Source: Streptomyces sp. NBC_00510 (GTDB taxonomy: Bacteria; Actinomycetota; Actinomycetes; Streptomycetales; Streptomycetaceae). Taken from it: a DNA stretch of 64,000 bases. A model generated the notes under the pieces. That model ran no database searches. It saw only the letters and a list, made by a program, of their open reading frames with translations, and had not been told where the DNA came from. This document shows positions 52,193 to 60,798 of this stretch, piece by piece (the first letter of the stretch is position 1; the number at the start of each line of letters is the position of its first letter). Location of the stretch: positions 8,046,001 to 8,110,000 of the forward strand of contig CP107851.1 in assembly GCA_036013505.1 (NCBI GenBank). The letters are read 5' to 3'. The position numbers and the translations under genes are program-made.

Positions 52193-53553
52193 CGCGCACC
52201 CGCCGTCCCGTCGTCCGCGTCCTGCGGGGCGAGCCCGTTCTGCGCGCGCGGCGCCGGCGAGATCAGCCGTACGTGCGCCGCGCGGTGGTGCGAGTCGTCG
52301 GTGACCTCGACCATCCAGCCGTTCACCTCGACGGTGTCGCCGGTGGCGGGGATCCGCCCGAGCCGCTCGGCGACCAGGCCGGCCAGTGTCTCGTAGGGGC
52401 CGTTCCCGGCCCGCAGGCCGATGTGCGCGAGCCGGTCGGTCCGCACCGCGCCGTCGGCGTCGTAGACGCGGCGGCCGGTGCGGTCCTGGTGGATGAAGGC
52501 CAGGTCGGGGGTCTCCTGCGGGTCGTGCTCGTCACGGACCTCGCCGACGACCTCCTCCACGATGTCCTCCAGGGTGACGACGCCCGCGGTGCCGCCGTAC
52601 TCGTCGATGACGACGGCCATGCTCATCGAGCCGGAGAGCCGGTCCAGCAGCCGGTCCACGCTGAGCGTCTCGGGGACCGGCACCGGCTCCCGCAGCAGCG
52701 GGGTGATGGGGTGGCCCTCGCGGCGTTCGTAGGGCACGGCCAGGACGTCCTTGATGTGGACGATGCCGATGACGTTGTCCAGGCCGCCCCGGTGCACGGG
52801 GAAGCGGGACAGCCCCGTGGCGCGGGTGATGTCGGCGACGTCCTGGCAGGTGGCGCCCTCCTCCAGGGCGACGACCTGGACGCGGGGGGTCATCACGTTC
52901 TCGGCCGTCAGCCCGGCCAGGCTCAGCGTCCGTACGAACAGCTCGGCGGTGTCGGCCTCCAGCGCGCCCGCCCGGGCGGAGTGCCGGGCGAGGGCCACCA
53001 GCTCCTCGGGGCTGCGGGCCGAGGCGAGCTCCTCGGTGGGTTCCATGCCCAGGCGGTGCAGCACACGGTTGGCGGTGTTGTTCAGGTGGCGGATCAGCGG
53101 GCCGAAGGCGGCGGTGAAGACCGTCTGGGGCGGGGCGACGGCCTTGGCCACCGGCAGCGGCCGGGAGATCGCCCAGTTCTTGGGGACGAGCTCGCCCACC
53201 ACCATGAGCACCACCGTGGAGATGCCGGTGCCGAGCACCAGGCCCAGTGACGCTGCGCCGCCGGCAGACATCCCCAGGGCGCGCAGCGGTCCCGCCAGCA
53301 GCTCGGCGATGGAGGCCTGCGCGAGCATGCCGATCACCAGGCCGGTGACGGTGATGCCGAGCTGGGCGCCCGACAGCTGCACCGTCAGGCTGCGCACGGC
53401 CCGCAGGGCCGCGGAGGCACCGCGCTCGCCCGCCTTCTCGGCCCGTTCCAGGTCGGTGCGCTCGACCGTGGTCAGGGAGAACTCCGCGGCGACGAAGACG
53501 GCGCAGGCCAGGGTCAGCAGCAGGGCGACGGCCAGGAGCAGCACTTCGGTCAT
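52189..53553 (-). CDS. CNNM/DUF21-CBS-CorC membrane protein (full form)
   Basis: A 454-residue hemolysin C/CorC-family protein. A DUF21 membrane domain (residues 1-195, with FVAAEFSLTTVERTDLERAE and VVGELVPKNWAI) precedes a CBS pair (about 210-335, VMTPRVQV and IGIVHIKDVLAV, ending YGGTAGVVTLEDIVEEVVGE), and then the CorC_HlyC domain (about 350-440, GNGPYETLAGLVAERLGRIP). Members are linked to divalent-cation efflux or homeostasis. ATG 53553 is chosen, the first Met before the DUF21 segment. It is the first gene of a pair with the shorter form. Confidence 0.92.
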   Translation of the reverse strand: MTEVLLLAVALLLTLACAVFVAAEFSLTTVERTDLERAEKAGERGASAALRAVRSLTVQLSGAQLGITVTGLVIGMLAQASIAELLAGPLRALGMSAGGAASLGLVLGTGISTVVLMVVGELVPKNWAISRPLPVAKAVAPPQTVFTAAFGPLIRHLNNTANRVLHRLGMEPTEELASARSPEELVALARHSARAGALEADTAELFVRTLSLAGLTAENVMTPRVQVVALEEGATCQDVADITRATGLSRFPVHRGGLDNVIGIVHIKDVLAVPYERREGHPITPLLREPVPVPETLSVDRLLDRLSGSMSMAVVIDEYGGTAGVVTLEDIVEEVVGEVRDEHDPQETPDLAFIHQDRTGRRVYDADGAVRTDRLAHIGLRAGNGPYETLAGLVAERLGRIPATGDTVEVNGWMVEVTDDSHHRAAHVRLISPAPRAQNGLAPQDADDGTAGAR

Positions 53554-53733
53554 CGGGACACCTCGGTCCCATGATCGGTCAGGCCGGGGTGGACCGCGCG
53601 CTGCAGGCGTGGGCGACGGGACCGGAGACGTGACGGACTCGCAGGGTCGTCCATACGCCCATCGTAGGAAGCGCGGGCGCAACGGACAGCCCGGGAACGC
53701 GGCCAGGGGGTGCGCCCCGACCCGCCCGGCGCG

Positions 53734-54165
53734 CTACCGGGTGCGCTGGAAGGGCTTGGTCCAGCGGCGCCAGTGGTGCTCGGGCGCGTAGCCCGCCGAG
53801 CGCCAGGCGTGGTGGGCGCGCTCGTTGCGCTCCAGCACCATGGCGTCGCCGCGCCGGCCGCCCAGCGCGGTGAAGCGCTCCTCGGCCGCCGCCAGCAGGG
53901 CCCGGGCGATGCCCTGCCGCCGCCGCTCGGGGTGGACCGCCAGCCGGTACAGATGACAGCGCCAGCCGTCGAAGCCCGCGATGACCGTGCCGACGAGCAC
54001 GCCGCCGTCCTCGGCGAGCAGCAGGGCCTCGGGGTCGCGTGCGATCAGGCGCGCCACACCCTCCGGGTCGTCACTGACGCTGGTGCCCTCGGCGGCCGTC
54101 TTCCAGAAGTCCAGCACCCGTTCGGCGTCGGCCGGTACCGCGCTGCGTATCCCGAGATCGTCCAT
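53734..54165 (-). CDS. GNAT-family N-acetyltransferase
   Basis: A 143-residue compact GNAT with a clear motif A: LYRLAVHPERRRQGIARALL near residue 70 holds the R-R-Q-G-I-A pyrophosphate loop, and HHAWRSAGYAPEHHW is the C-terminal motif B. It starts at ATG 54165. The family acetylates small molecules, aminoglycosides or proteins, and nothing here chooses among them. It sits in the same direction as the CNNM pair but 180 bases upstream, so it is probably a separate unit. Confidence 0.9.
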   Translation of the reverse strand: MDDLGIRSAVPADAERVLDFWKTAAEGTSVSDDPEGVARLIARDPEALLLAEDGGVLVGTVIAGFDGWRCHLYRLAVHPERRRQGIARALLAAAEERFTALGGRRGDAMVLERNERAHHAWRSAGYAPEHHWRRWTKPFQRTR

Positions 54166-54223
54166 GAGGGTCAGCCAACCAGCCCCCCGGCCCGGGCGGC
54201 GAGCGTATTACGCTTCCCCGCTC

Positions 54224-55156
54224 TTACCCGTGCCCTTCGCGCGGCTCGTCGCGGCGCAGTTCCTCGATCACCGGGGCGAACGCCTCCATGGAGGGTTCCA
54301 GCACCGTGACGTAGCTGAAGCCGAAGCGCTCGCGGCCCCGCCGCAGCTGTTCCGCGATCTCCGCGACCGTGCCGACGAGCAGCGTCGGCAGGTCGAGCAG
54401 CTCCTTCTCGTCCAGGTGCGGCGCGTGCGGGGCGAACCCCCCGGCCGCCGCCCCGCGGTCCTCGGTGATCACGACCCGCTGGACGAGGACGTTGAACTCC
54501 GGGTCGGTGCCGTACGACGTGGCGAAGCCGCGCGCGGTGGCGACCCGCTCCTCCACGGTCGCGGCGGACAGCAGCCGCAGCGAGCCGTCGTCCTTGGCCG
54601 GGTCGGCCTCGGCGCCGGTGAAGGCGACGACGGCCGCGTGCCGTGCCGCGAGGCGCAGCATGCGCGGGCCGTTCCCGCCCAGGAGCAGCGGGGTCGGCGG
54701 CGCACCGGCGCCGTCCGTTCCGCCCGTTCCCGTTCCATCCGTTTCGTGCGGTCCCGCGAGCAGCCCGGTCAGCACCTCGACGGTGCGTTCCAGGTGGTCG
54801 ACCCGGTCGCGGGCGGTGCCGTAGGCCAGGCCCGCGCGTTCGAACTCGGCGCGCACGTAGCCCGCGCCGAGGCCCAGCTCCAGGCGGCCGCCGGTGAGCC
54901 GGGCGGTGGTGGCGACCTCGCGGGCGAGCAGGACCGGGTTCCAGAACGCCGCGTTGAGCACGAAGGTCCCCAGCCGTGGACGCCGCGTGGCGTTCGCCGC
55001 CGCGACCAGCGAGGGGAACGGCGCGGGCCAGTCCAGGTGGTCCGGCACCTGGAGGACGTCGTAGCCGAGCGCCTCCACCCGGCGGCACTTGCGCTCCCAC
55101 GCGTCGCCCTGCGCGGGCTCGAGCAGATTCACACCGAACCGGAACCGTCGCGCCAT
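54224..55156 (-). CDS. F420-dependent LLM-class oxidoreductase
   Basis: A 310-residue luciferase-like monooxygenase-fold enzyme of the F420-using actinobacterial subgroup: FRFGVNLLEPAQ at the N-terminus, VLQVPDHLDWPAPFPSLVAA near 40, LELGLGAGYVRAEFERAG near 95 and PPTPLLLGGNGPRMLRLAAR near 160 are the family's substrate and cofactor strands. A short Gly/Thr-rich insert breaks the barrel near 145. ATG 55156 follows GAGGGGG. The substrate is unknown. It lies just downstream of the ABC exporter genes but in its own unit or at the operon end. Confidence 0.9.
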   Translation of the reverse strand: MARRFRFGVNLLEPAQGDAWERKCRRVEALGYDVLQVPDHLDWPAPFPSLVAAANATRRPRLGTFVLNAAFWNPVLLAREVATTARLTGGRLELGLGAGYVRAEFERAGLAYGTARDRVDHLERTVEVLTGLLAGPHETDGTGTGGTDGAGAPPTPLLLGGNGPRMLRLAARHAAVVAFTGAEADPAKDDGSLRLLSAATVEERVATARGFATSYGTDPEFNVLVQRVVITEDRGAAAGGFAPHAPHLDEKELLDLPTLLVGTVAEIAEQLRRGRERFGFSYVTVLEPSMEAFAPVIEELRRDEPREGHG

Positions 55157-55215
55157 GACCGCCCCCTCGTCCGCACCCGTCCGCCGGTCGACGACCTTCC
55201 CCGCCCCCGGGCCGC

Positions 55216-57783
55216 TCACTCGTGGGCGATCGCGGCGAGGACGTTCATCCTGGAGGCGCGCAGGGCCGGCAGCAACGCCGCGACCAGGCCGACCACCACG
55301 GAACCGGCCATGACCGCACCCACCGTGGTCCACGGGACGGTGAACGCCCGCATGCCCTCCAGCGCCAGCACCTCGTGCGTGACCAGACCCCAGACCAGCC
55401 CCAGGGCGAGCCCCAGCACCGCCCCGAAGACCGCGATCACCACGGACTCCAGCCGGATCATCCGGCGCAGTTGCAGCCGCGACAGCCCGATCGCCCTGAG
55501 CAGCCCGATCTCCCGGGTGCGCTCGATCACCGACAGGGCGAGGGTGTTGACGACGCCCAGCACGGCGATGATGATCGCCAGCCCGAGCAGGGCGTACACC
55601 AGGTTCAGCAGCACGGAGATCTGGGTGCGCACCAGCTTCTTGTAGTCGGCCTGGTCACGGACCTCCACCTGCGGGTACGGCTTCAGGGCCCGCTCCAGGT
55701 TCGCCCGCAGCGTGGGCTTGTCGGTGCCGGGGGCGGCGTTCACGTAGAGCGCGGCGTCCTGGCCGCGGGGGAGGAACCGCTCGGCGGTTGCCAGGCCCAT
55801 GGTGAGGGTGGCGTCGTCGCCGAGCAGGGTGCTCTGGCTGGTGGTCAGCGCGCGCAGGGTGAACGTCGTGGAGCGGCCGTCGACGAAGCGCACGGGGATG
55901 CGGCTGCCCACGCGCAGACCGTGGTGGGCGGCGTACGTCGCGGAGAGCGAGAGGCTGTCGCGGGCCAGGGCGTGCGCCGTGTCGCCCGCGGCGTAGTCCA
56001 GGTTGAGCGCCCGGTCCGCGCCGGGGCCGATCGCGGTCCCCGTCAGCTCGGTCGTGCGGTGGTCGGGCAGGGTCATCAGGACGGAGACGTACCGCACCCG
56101 CACCACCTCCCCGGCCCCGCGCACCTTCCGCACGCGGTCGGTGATCTCCGGGGAGAACGGCGCGAACTGGTCGCCCTGCACGACGTAGTCCGCGCCCAGG
56201 GCCCGGTCGATCTCGTGGTCGAAGGAGCTCGCCATCGAGGTGCCGGCGATGGACATGCCCGTGACCAGGGCCAGCCCGATCATCAGCGCGCCGGCGGTCG
56301 CGCCGGTGCGGCGCGGGTTGCGCAGCGCGTTGCGCTGGCTCAGCCGCCCCACCGGCCCGAACACGTGGGGGAACGCCCCGCCCAGCACCCGGATCACCGG
56401 CCGTACCAGCAGCGGCCCCACGACCACCGCCGCGATCAGCGAAAGACCGATGCCGATCCCCAGGAACGTCGCGGCGTCACCGGTGCTCCCGGCCACCGCC
56501 GCCCCGCTCAGCGCCCCCGCGGCCACCAGTGTCGCGACCGTGCCGCCCACCGCCCGCGACCGCAGGCTCCGCGCGCTCCCGGCGACCTCGGCGTCGGACA
56601 GCGCCGCCATGGGGGAGACCCGTGCCGCCCGGCGCGCCGGCAGGTAGGCCGCGACCAGCGTCACCAGCAGGCCGACGGCGTACGCGGCGACCGGCACGCG
56701 CCAGCGGATGACCATCTCGGCGGTGTCGACGTTCATCCCGAACACCCCGAGCAGCCGGATCAGCCCCGCCGCCGTGCCGACCCCGCACAGCAGGCCCAGG
56801 GTGGAGCCGACCAGCCCGAGCAGCAGCGCCTCCACCAGCACCGACCGCCGCACCTGCCCGCGGTCCGCCCCGAGCGCGCGCAGCAGGCCGAGCTCCCGGG
56901 TGCGCTGGGCGATCAGCATCGAGTAGGTGTTGACGATCAGGAAGACGCCGACCAGGACCGCGACCCCGGCGAAGCCCAGCATCACGTACTTGATCACGTC
57001 CAGGAAGGTCGCCAGGCTCTCCACCGCCGACTTCGCCTGCTCGGCCTGGGTCGTGTACGTGTAGCGCGGACCGAGCGCGGCGGCGATCCGGTTCTTCAGC
57101 ACGTCGTCGGAGACCCCGGGCGCGGCGTCGGCCTGCACCGAGGTGGCGACACCGGTCCGGCCCAGCAGGCGCGACTGCGAGGTGGGGGTGTCGACGAACA
57201 GCAGGGCGGCGCCGGGATTGGTCGTGGTGAAGGTGGCGATGCCCACGAGGCGGACCGGGAACGCGCCCGGCTGCGCCAGTACCCGCAGCCGGTCGCCGAT
57301 CTCCAGGTGACGCTTCGCCGCGGTGTCGGCGTCGATCAGCGCCTCGTCGGGGCCGTGCGGCGCGTGCCCGCTGGTCAGCCGGACGGGACTGCGCGGGTTC
57401 CCCGACCAGTTGGTGGCCAGGGTGGGCGCGCCCGTGGTCGGGCCGACCGGCTGGTCCTCGGCGTCGACCACGGTGGTGTTGCGGACGGTGACGTCGATCC
57501 GTGCGTCGGCGACGCCCCGTACCGCCTTCACCCGGTCCAGCAGGGACGCCGGCAGGGTGCGCACCTGGCCGGAGGCGAACTGCTGGTCCTCGCTGAAGGC
57601 CTCCGGGGGGCCCACCGTCACGTCGGCGGCCGTCGAGGCGAACAGGCGGTCGAAGGTGCGGTTGACGGTGTCGGAGAAGATCATGCTGCCGGTGACGAAG
57701 GCCACCGACAACAGGACGGCGAGCGCGCTGAGCAGCAGCCGGCCCTTGTGGGCCAGGAAGCTGCGCAGCGTCGCCCGGAGCAT
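55216..57783 (-). CDS. FtsX/MacB-type ABC transporter permease
   Basis: An 855-residue permease with the FtsX layout duplicated: an N-terminal helix (LLLSALAVLLSVAFVTGSMI), a large extracellular domain (MacB_PCD-like, about 45-250), three helices (GFAGVAVLVGVFLIVNTYSM...), a second extracellular domain (about 510-690) and three final helices ending AALLPALRASRMNVLAAIAHE. It exports or mechanically senses substrates at the cell surface; lipoprotein release and antimicrobial-peptide resistance are known roles. It follows its ATPase gene by ten bases on the same strand. Confidence 0.93.
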   Translation of the reverse strand: MLRATLRSFLAHKGRLLLSALAVLLSVAFVTGSMIFSDTVNRTFDRLFASTAADVTVGPPEAFSEDQQFASGQVRTLPASLLDRVKAVRGVADARIDVTVRNTTVVDAEDQPVGPTTGAPTLATNWSGNPRSPVRLTSGHAPHGPDEALIDADTAAKRHLEIGDRLRVLAQPGAFPVRLVGIATFTTTNPGAALLFVDTPTSQSRLLGRTGVATSVQADAAPGVSDDVLKNRIAAALGPRYTYTTQAEQAKSAVESLATFLDVIKYVMLGFAGVAVLVGVFLIVNTYSMLIAQRTRELGLLRALGADRGQVRRSVLVEALLLGLVGSTLGLLCGVGTAAGLIRLLGVFGMNVDTAEMVIRWRVPVAAYAVGLLVTLVAAYLPARRAARVSPMAALSDAEVAGSARSLRSRAVGGTVATLVAAGALSGAAVAGSTGDAATFLGIGIGLSLIAAVVVGPLLVRPVIRVLGGAFPHVFGPVGRLSQRNALRNPRRTGATAGALMIGLALVTGMSIAGTSMASSFDHEIDRALGADYVVQGDQFAPFSPEITDRVRKVRGAGEVVRVRYVSVLMTLPDHRTTELTGTAIGPGADRALNLDYAAGDTAHALARDSLSLSATYAAHHGLRVGSRIPVRFVDGRSTTFTLRALTTSQSTLLGDDATLTMGLATAERFLPRGQDAALYVNAAPGTDKPTLRANLERALKPYPQVEVRDQADYKKLVRTQISVLLNLVYALLGLAIIIAVLGVVNTLALSVIERTREIGLLRAIGLSRLQLRRMIRLESVVIAVFGAVLGLALGLVWGLVTHEVLALEGMRAFTVPWTTVGAVMAGSVVVGLVAALLPALRASRMNVLAAIAHE

Positions 57784-57793
57784 TGGCCGGTGC

Positions 57794-58579
57794 CTAGCCG
57801 TGCTTCCGCAGCGCGTCGAACCGCTTGAGCTGTTCCAGGACGCCGTCCGCGGTGGGCCCGTGCATCTCGTCGACGATCCGTCCGTCGCCCAGGAAGAGCA
57901 CCAGGTCCGACCAGGCCGCCGCGGTGGGGTCGTGGGTCACCATCACCACGGTCTGGCCGAGGGCGTCCACGGCCTCGCGGAGGAAGCCGAGCACCTCGGC
58001 GCCCGCCTGCGAGTCCAGGTTGCCGGTCGGCTCGTCGGCGAAGATCAGCTGCGGCCGGGAGGCCAGGGCGCGCGCGCACGCCACACGCTGCTGCTGGCCG
58101 CCCGACAACTGTGCGGGACGGTGCCCCAGCCGGTCGCGCAGACCCAGGGTGTCGATCACCCGGTCCACCCACTCCCGGTCGGGTTTGCGGCCGGCGATGT
58201 CCATGGGCAGCGTGATGTTCTCGGCGGCCGTCAGCGTCGGCAGCAGGTTGAACGCCTGGAAGACGAAGCCGACCTGATCGCGGCGGAGCCGGGTCAGTTC
58301 GCGTTCCGCCAGACGGGTGATCTCGGTCTCGCCGATCCAGACCTGCCCCGAGGTGACCGAGTCCAGCCCCGCCAGGCAGTGCATGAGCGTGGACTTGCCG
58401 GAGCCGGAGGGCCCCATGACGGCCGTGAAGCGGCCGCGGGCGATCTCCACGTCCACCGCGTCCAGCGCCACCACCTGTGTCTCGCCCGTCCCGTACGCCT
58501 TCGTCAGCGCGGTCGCCCGCGCTGCGGGCTCCGCTCCCGCCTCGATGCCCTCTGTGTCCGCTGCCGTCCATGTCGACAC
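57794..58579 (-). CDS. ABC transporter ATP-binding protein (LolD/MacB type)
   Basis: A 261-residue ATPase. Walker A GPSGSGKST is near residue 55, the Q-loop FQAFNLLPT near 100, the signature LSGGQQQRV near 155, Walker B LIFADEPTGNLD near 177 and the H-loop VTHD near 212, all matching the LolD/MacB/FtsE group. The start GTG 58579 has a GGGGGG box five bases upstream. It is followed by the FtsX-type permease and is divergent from a lipoprotein gene across 242 bases, so all three may belong to one envelope export module (inference). Confidence 0.95.
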   Translation of the reverse strand: MSTWTAADTEGIEAGAEPAARATALTKAYGTGETQVVALDAVDVEIARGRFTAVMGPSGSGKSTLMHCLAGLDSVTSGQVWIGETEITRLAERELTRLRRDQVGFVFQAFNLLPTLTAAENITLPMDIAGRKPDREWVDRVIDTLGLRDRLGHRPAQLSGGQQQRVACARALASRPQLIFADEPTGNLDSQAGAEVLGFLREAVDALGQTVVMVTHDPTAAAWSDLVLFLGDGRIVDEMHGPTADGVLEQLKRFDALRKHG

Positions 58580-58821
58580 GCTTGCCCCCCAAGATGAGGA
58601 AGTGCGTACTTGTCCGTATGCGACCCGAGCGTAGGTCGTCGGGTGCGGTGCCGCATCGTCCCGGAGGGTGAGCGCCGGGGCGCGCGGGCGGCCGCCGTGC
58701 GACCGCGAGTTCGTCCGGCCGAAACCGGCCGGCCGTCCCGGTACGTCTGTAGGTGCACCCGTCCCGGGCACGGTGTGGCCGGGACGGGGACGAGGACCAG
58801 TACCGAGGGGGGACCGAATCG

Positions 58822-59412
58822 ATGGTGCACGCACGTATCCGGACCGGGTCCGGTGACCGCAGGCGCACGCGGGCCCGGGCGGTGGCGCCCGTGGTGGCGC
58901 TGCTGGCCCTGGCGCTCCAGGGGTGTCAGGACCCGGCGGCCGACGACGCCGGCGACAAGCCGTCCGCGACCGCGCCGGGCACCCCGGGCGCGGCGGGGTC
59001 GTCCGCGGCGTCCGGGGGGCAGCCGTCCGCGTCGCCGCCGGGCGGGACGGCCGGCGACCCGTGCGCCCTGGTGACGCAGGAGGAGGCCGAGCGGCTCGCC
59101 GGTACGGCCCTCAAACCCGGTCAGGACCTGGAGGGGACCTGCACCTACCCCGCGCCGGAGTCCGGCCCGACGGCCCAGGTCGAGATCTTCGCGGGGGAGT
59201 CGGGGAAGAACTACTACGACGCCGAGCGCGGGCTCGGCCACGAACTGAAGCCGCTCGACGGCATCGGCGACGAGGCCTGGCTGGAGGACGGATCGGTCTT
59301 CCTGCGGGTGTCCGGGCAGTGGGTCGCGATCCGGCTGGTCCGCAACGAGGAGCCGTCCCGGTTCGACAAGCCGCTCGAGGAACTGGCACGCACGGTGGCG
59401 GGCCGCCTCTGA
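58822..59412 (+). CDS. putative DUF3558-like lipoprotein
   Basis: A 196-residue lipoprotein: charged N-terminus, hydrophobic h-region (VAPVVALLALALQGC) and a lipobox LQGC with Cys near residue 34, then a Pro/Ser/Ala-rich spacer and a folded domain from about residue 75 that resembles DUF3558 (DPCALVTQEEAERLAG; GTCTYPAPE), with two Cys likely forming a disulfide. It has no known function. ATG 58822 follows GGGGGGA. It is divergent from the ABC exporter and could be its cargo or partner. Confidence 0.82.
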   Translation: MVHARIRTGSGDRRRTRARAVAPVVALLALALQGCQDPAADDAGDKPSATAPGTPGAAGSSAASGGQPSASPPGGTAGDPCALVTQEEAERLAGTALKPGQDLEGTCTYPAPESGPTAQVEIFAGESGKNYYDAERGLGHELKPLDGIGDEAWLEDGSVFLRVSGQWVAIRLVRNEEPSRFDKPLEELARTVAGRL

Positions 59413-59440
59413 ACGCGCTCCCCGCGCTCCCCGCGCTTCC

Positions 59441-59478
59441 CGTGCGCCCCGGAGCCCCGTCGGGCCCCGGGGCGCACG
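59441..59478 (+). terminator. long GC hairpin after the lipoprotein gene
   Basis: Twelve bases at 59441-59452 pair with 59467-59478, then after one mismatch four more (59454-59457 with 59462-59465) around a CGTC loop. It lies 29 bases after the stop, behind a short cgctcccc-type tandem repeat, and separates this gene from the toxin-antitoxin promoter. Confidence 0.65.
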
Positions 59479-59507
59479 GGCCCCGGGTGGATGCGCCCGG
59501 GAGCCGC

Positions 59508-59543
59508 TTGTCACTGCTAGTGCATCGGCGCTAGCTTGAGGGT
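59508..59543 (+). promoter_or_regulatory. toxin-antitoxin promoter with GCTAG repeats
   Basis: TTGTCA (59508-59513) and TAGCTT (59532-59537) form a promoter with an 18-base spacer. Within and beside it, GCTAG occurs at 59516-59520 and 59530-59534, and CACT-GCT-AGTG (59512-59522) is an inverted repeat. The start ATG at 59544 is six bases after the -10, so the transcript may be leaderless. Repression by the RHH antitoxin is the expected reading. Confidence 0.5.
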
Positions 59544-59771
59544 ATGGCCAAGACGCAGTTGAACGTGCGGGTGGACGAGACCACCGCCGCGGCCGCCCGT
59601 GAGCGGGCCGCGCAGCGGGGCGTCAGCGTCAACCGGTACATCGAGGAACTCGTCCGGAAGGACGCGGGGGAAGCGGGCCGCAGCTTCGTCGAGGCCGCCG
59701 CCGACTTCATGCAGCGCTACGAGTCCGTCTTCGCCGAGGAGTTCGGCGCGGAGCGCGAAGGACGCCGTTGA
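59544..59771 (+). CDS. RHH-type (Arc/MetJ) antitoxin
   Basis: A 75-residue ribbon-helix-helix DNA-binding protein. The beta strand TQLNVRVDETTAAA and helices from ARERAAQRGVSVNRYIEELV are the RHH domain (about residues 4-42). A C-terminal helix (SFVEAAADFMQRYESVFAEE) would wrap the toxin. It overlaps the next gene by four bases (GTTGACC, with the TGA of this gene inside the TTG start). As antitoxin it should neutralise the Fic-like protein and repress the pair's promoter. Confidence 0.85.
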   Translation: MAKTQLNVRVDETTAAAARERAAQRGVSVNRYIEELVRKDAGEAGRSFVEAAADFMQRYESVFAEEFGAEREGRR

Positions 59772-60139
59772 CCCTGCAGATCGACCTCGCCTGGCTGCTC
59801 ATGGTCGCGGAGCACAACACCCCCGGTGACCCCCAGGTGACCGACTGGGGCGCCCTCGTCGCCGCGGTCGGCCGCCACCAGGCGGAGATATTCGGCGTCC
59901 CCGTCTACGCCGACCCCCACGAGCGAGCCGCGTGCCTGCTGCAACTGCTGGTCCACGTACCGGCCCTGGAGCGGTCCAACGCGCTCTTCGCCTCCGCGGT
60001 CGCCTACGCCTACCTGGTGGCCAGCGGCCTGAAGGTCGCCACGTCCCCCGAACGGGTCCGAGACCTGGCCCGGCTGGTCAAGGGCGGCACCGCCGACGTG
60101 CACGAGATCGCCGACGAGCTGCGCTCCTGGTGCGTCTGA
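59768..60139 (+). CDS. Fic/Doc-like toxin component with degenerate Fic motif
   Basis: A 123-residue helical protein of the Doc/Fic-like toxin type found paired with RHH antitoxins in Streptomyces. The segment HVPALERSNALFASAVAYAY near residue 59 occupies the place of the Fic loop (HPFxxGNKR), keeping His and the following Ala-rich helix but losing the Gly-Asn-Lys core. AMPylation or kinase-type Fic catalysis is therefore doubtful. The start TTG 59768 overlaps the antitoxin stop. It ends four bases before a convergent gene. Confidence 0.7.
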   Translation: MTLQIDLAWLLMVAEHNTPGDPQVTDWGALVAAVGRHQAEIFGVPVYADPHERAACLLQLLVHVPALERSNALFASAVAYAYLVASGLKVATSPERVRDLARLVKGGTADVHEIADELRSWCV

Positions 60140-60143
60140 GGGG

Positions 60144-60740
60144 CTACGCCCACTGGCGTCCGACCGGCACCTCGGACAGGTGCGGGGCCGACAGGTGCAG
60201 CACCTCGTAGCGGTCCGGATCGGTGACGTCGGCGGGCGGCGTCCGGTCCCAGAGCGTGAAGAGCACGGTCTCCCAGTGGCGCGGGTCCACGGCCAGGACG
60301 GTGGCGTGGACGCCCGCCGTGGCGGCGCGCTCCTCCCACGCCTCCAGCTCCCGGGCCACCGGCTCGCGCGGGTCGGCCCCGGCGGGGATCCGGCGGCGCA
60401 GGCGGCTCGCCGCGCCCGGCGGGGTCCCGAAGGCGGGCCCCGGACGGTAGGCGACGCCCGTCCAGTGGCTGACGTCCGGGCGTCCGAAGTCGTCGACGAT
60501 GCCGCCGAAGCCGCCCCCGCCCCACAGGAAGCGGTTCATGCCGCCGGTGTCGTCCCAGAGGTAGAAGGGCGCGTACTCGTTGACAGGGAAGCCCTCCGTG
60601 CCGCGCTCGCGGATCAGGTAGGCCTTGAAGCCCAGGCCCTCGTAGGCGTCCGTGAGCCGGCCGCGCCCGGCGACCCGGTCGCGGATGACCTTCATGTCGT
60701 AGTCGGCGGGCAGCGTGATCCCGTACTGCATCGCGTACAT
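60144..60740 (-). CDS. DUF4865-family protein
   Basis: A 198-residue protein of the DUF4865 family, beginning MYAMQYGITLPADYDM and continuing with FKAYLIRERG, EYAPFYLWDD and LWGGGGFGGIVDDFGRPDV, strands reminiscent of a dimeric alpha/beta-barrel or monooxygenase-like fold. The family's function is not known. ATG 60740 follows AGGGGG. It is directly downstream of the TetR gene on the same strand, 58 bases apart, so it is likely the regulator's main target. Confidence 0.86.
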   Translation of the reverse strand: MYAMQYGITLPADYDMKVIRDRVAGRGRLTDAYEGLGFKAYLIRERGTEGFPVNEYAPFYLWDDTGGMNRFLWGGGGFGGIVDDFGRPDVSHWTGVAYRPGPAFGTPPGAASRLRRRIPAGADPREPVARELEAWEERAATAGVHATVLAVDPRHWETVLFTLWDRTPPADVTDPDRYEVLHLSAPHLSEVPVGRQWA

Positions 60741-60798
60741 GTGTCCCCCTGGGTGTCGTACCGGTGTGCCGGATCGGCGGAGGGCCGGTGGGGCCCGC

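Noticed and set aside
55222-57828. An 868-codon plus-strand frame opposite the FtsX permease
   Set aside because: It is antisense to a well-supported gene and gives a His/Gln/Arg-rich sequence without any fold.
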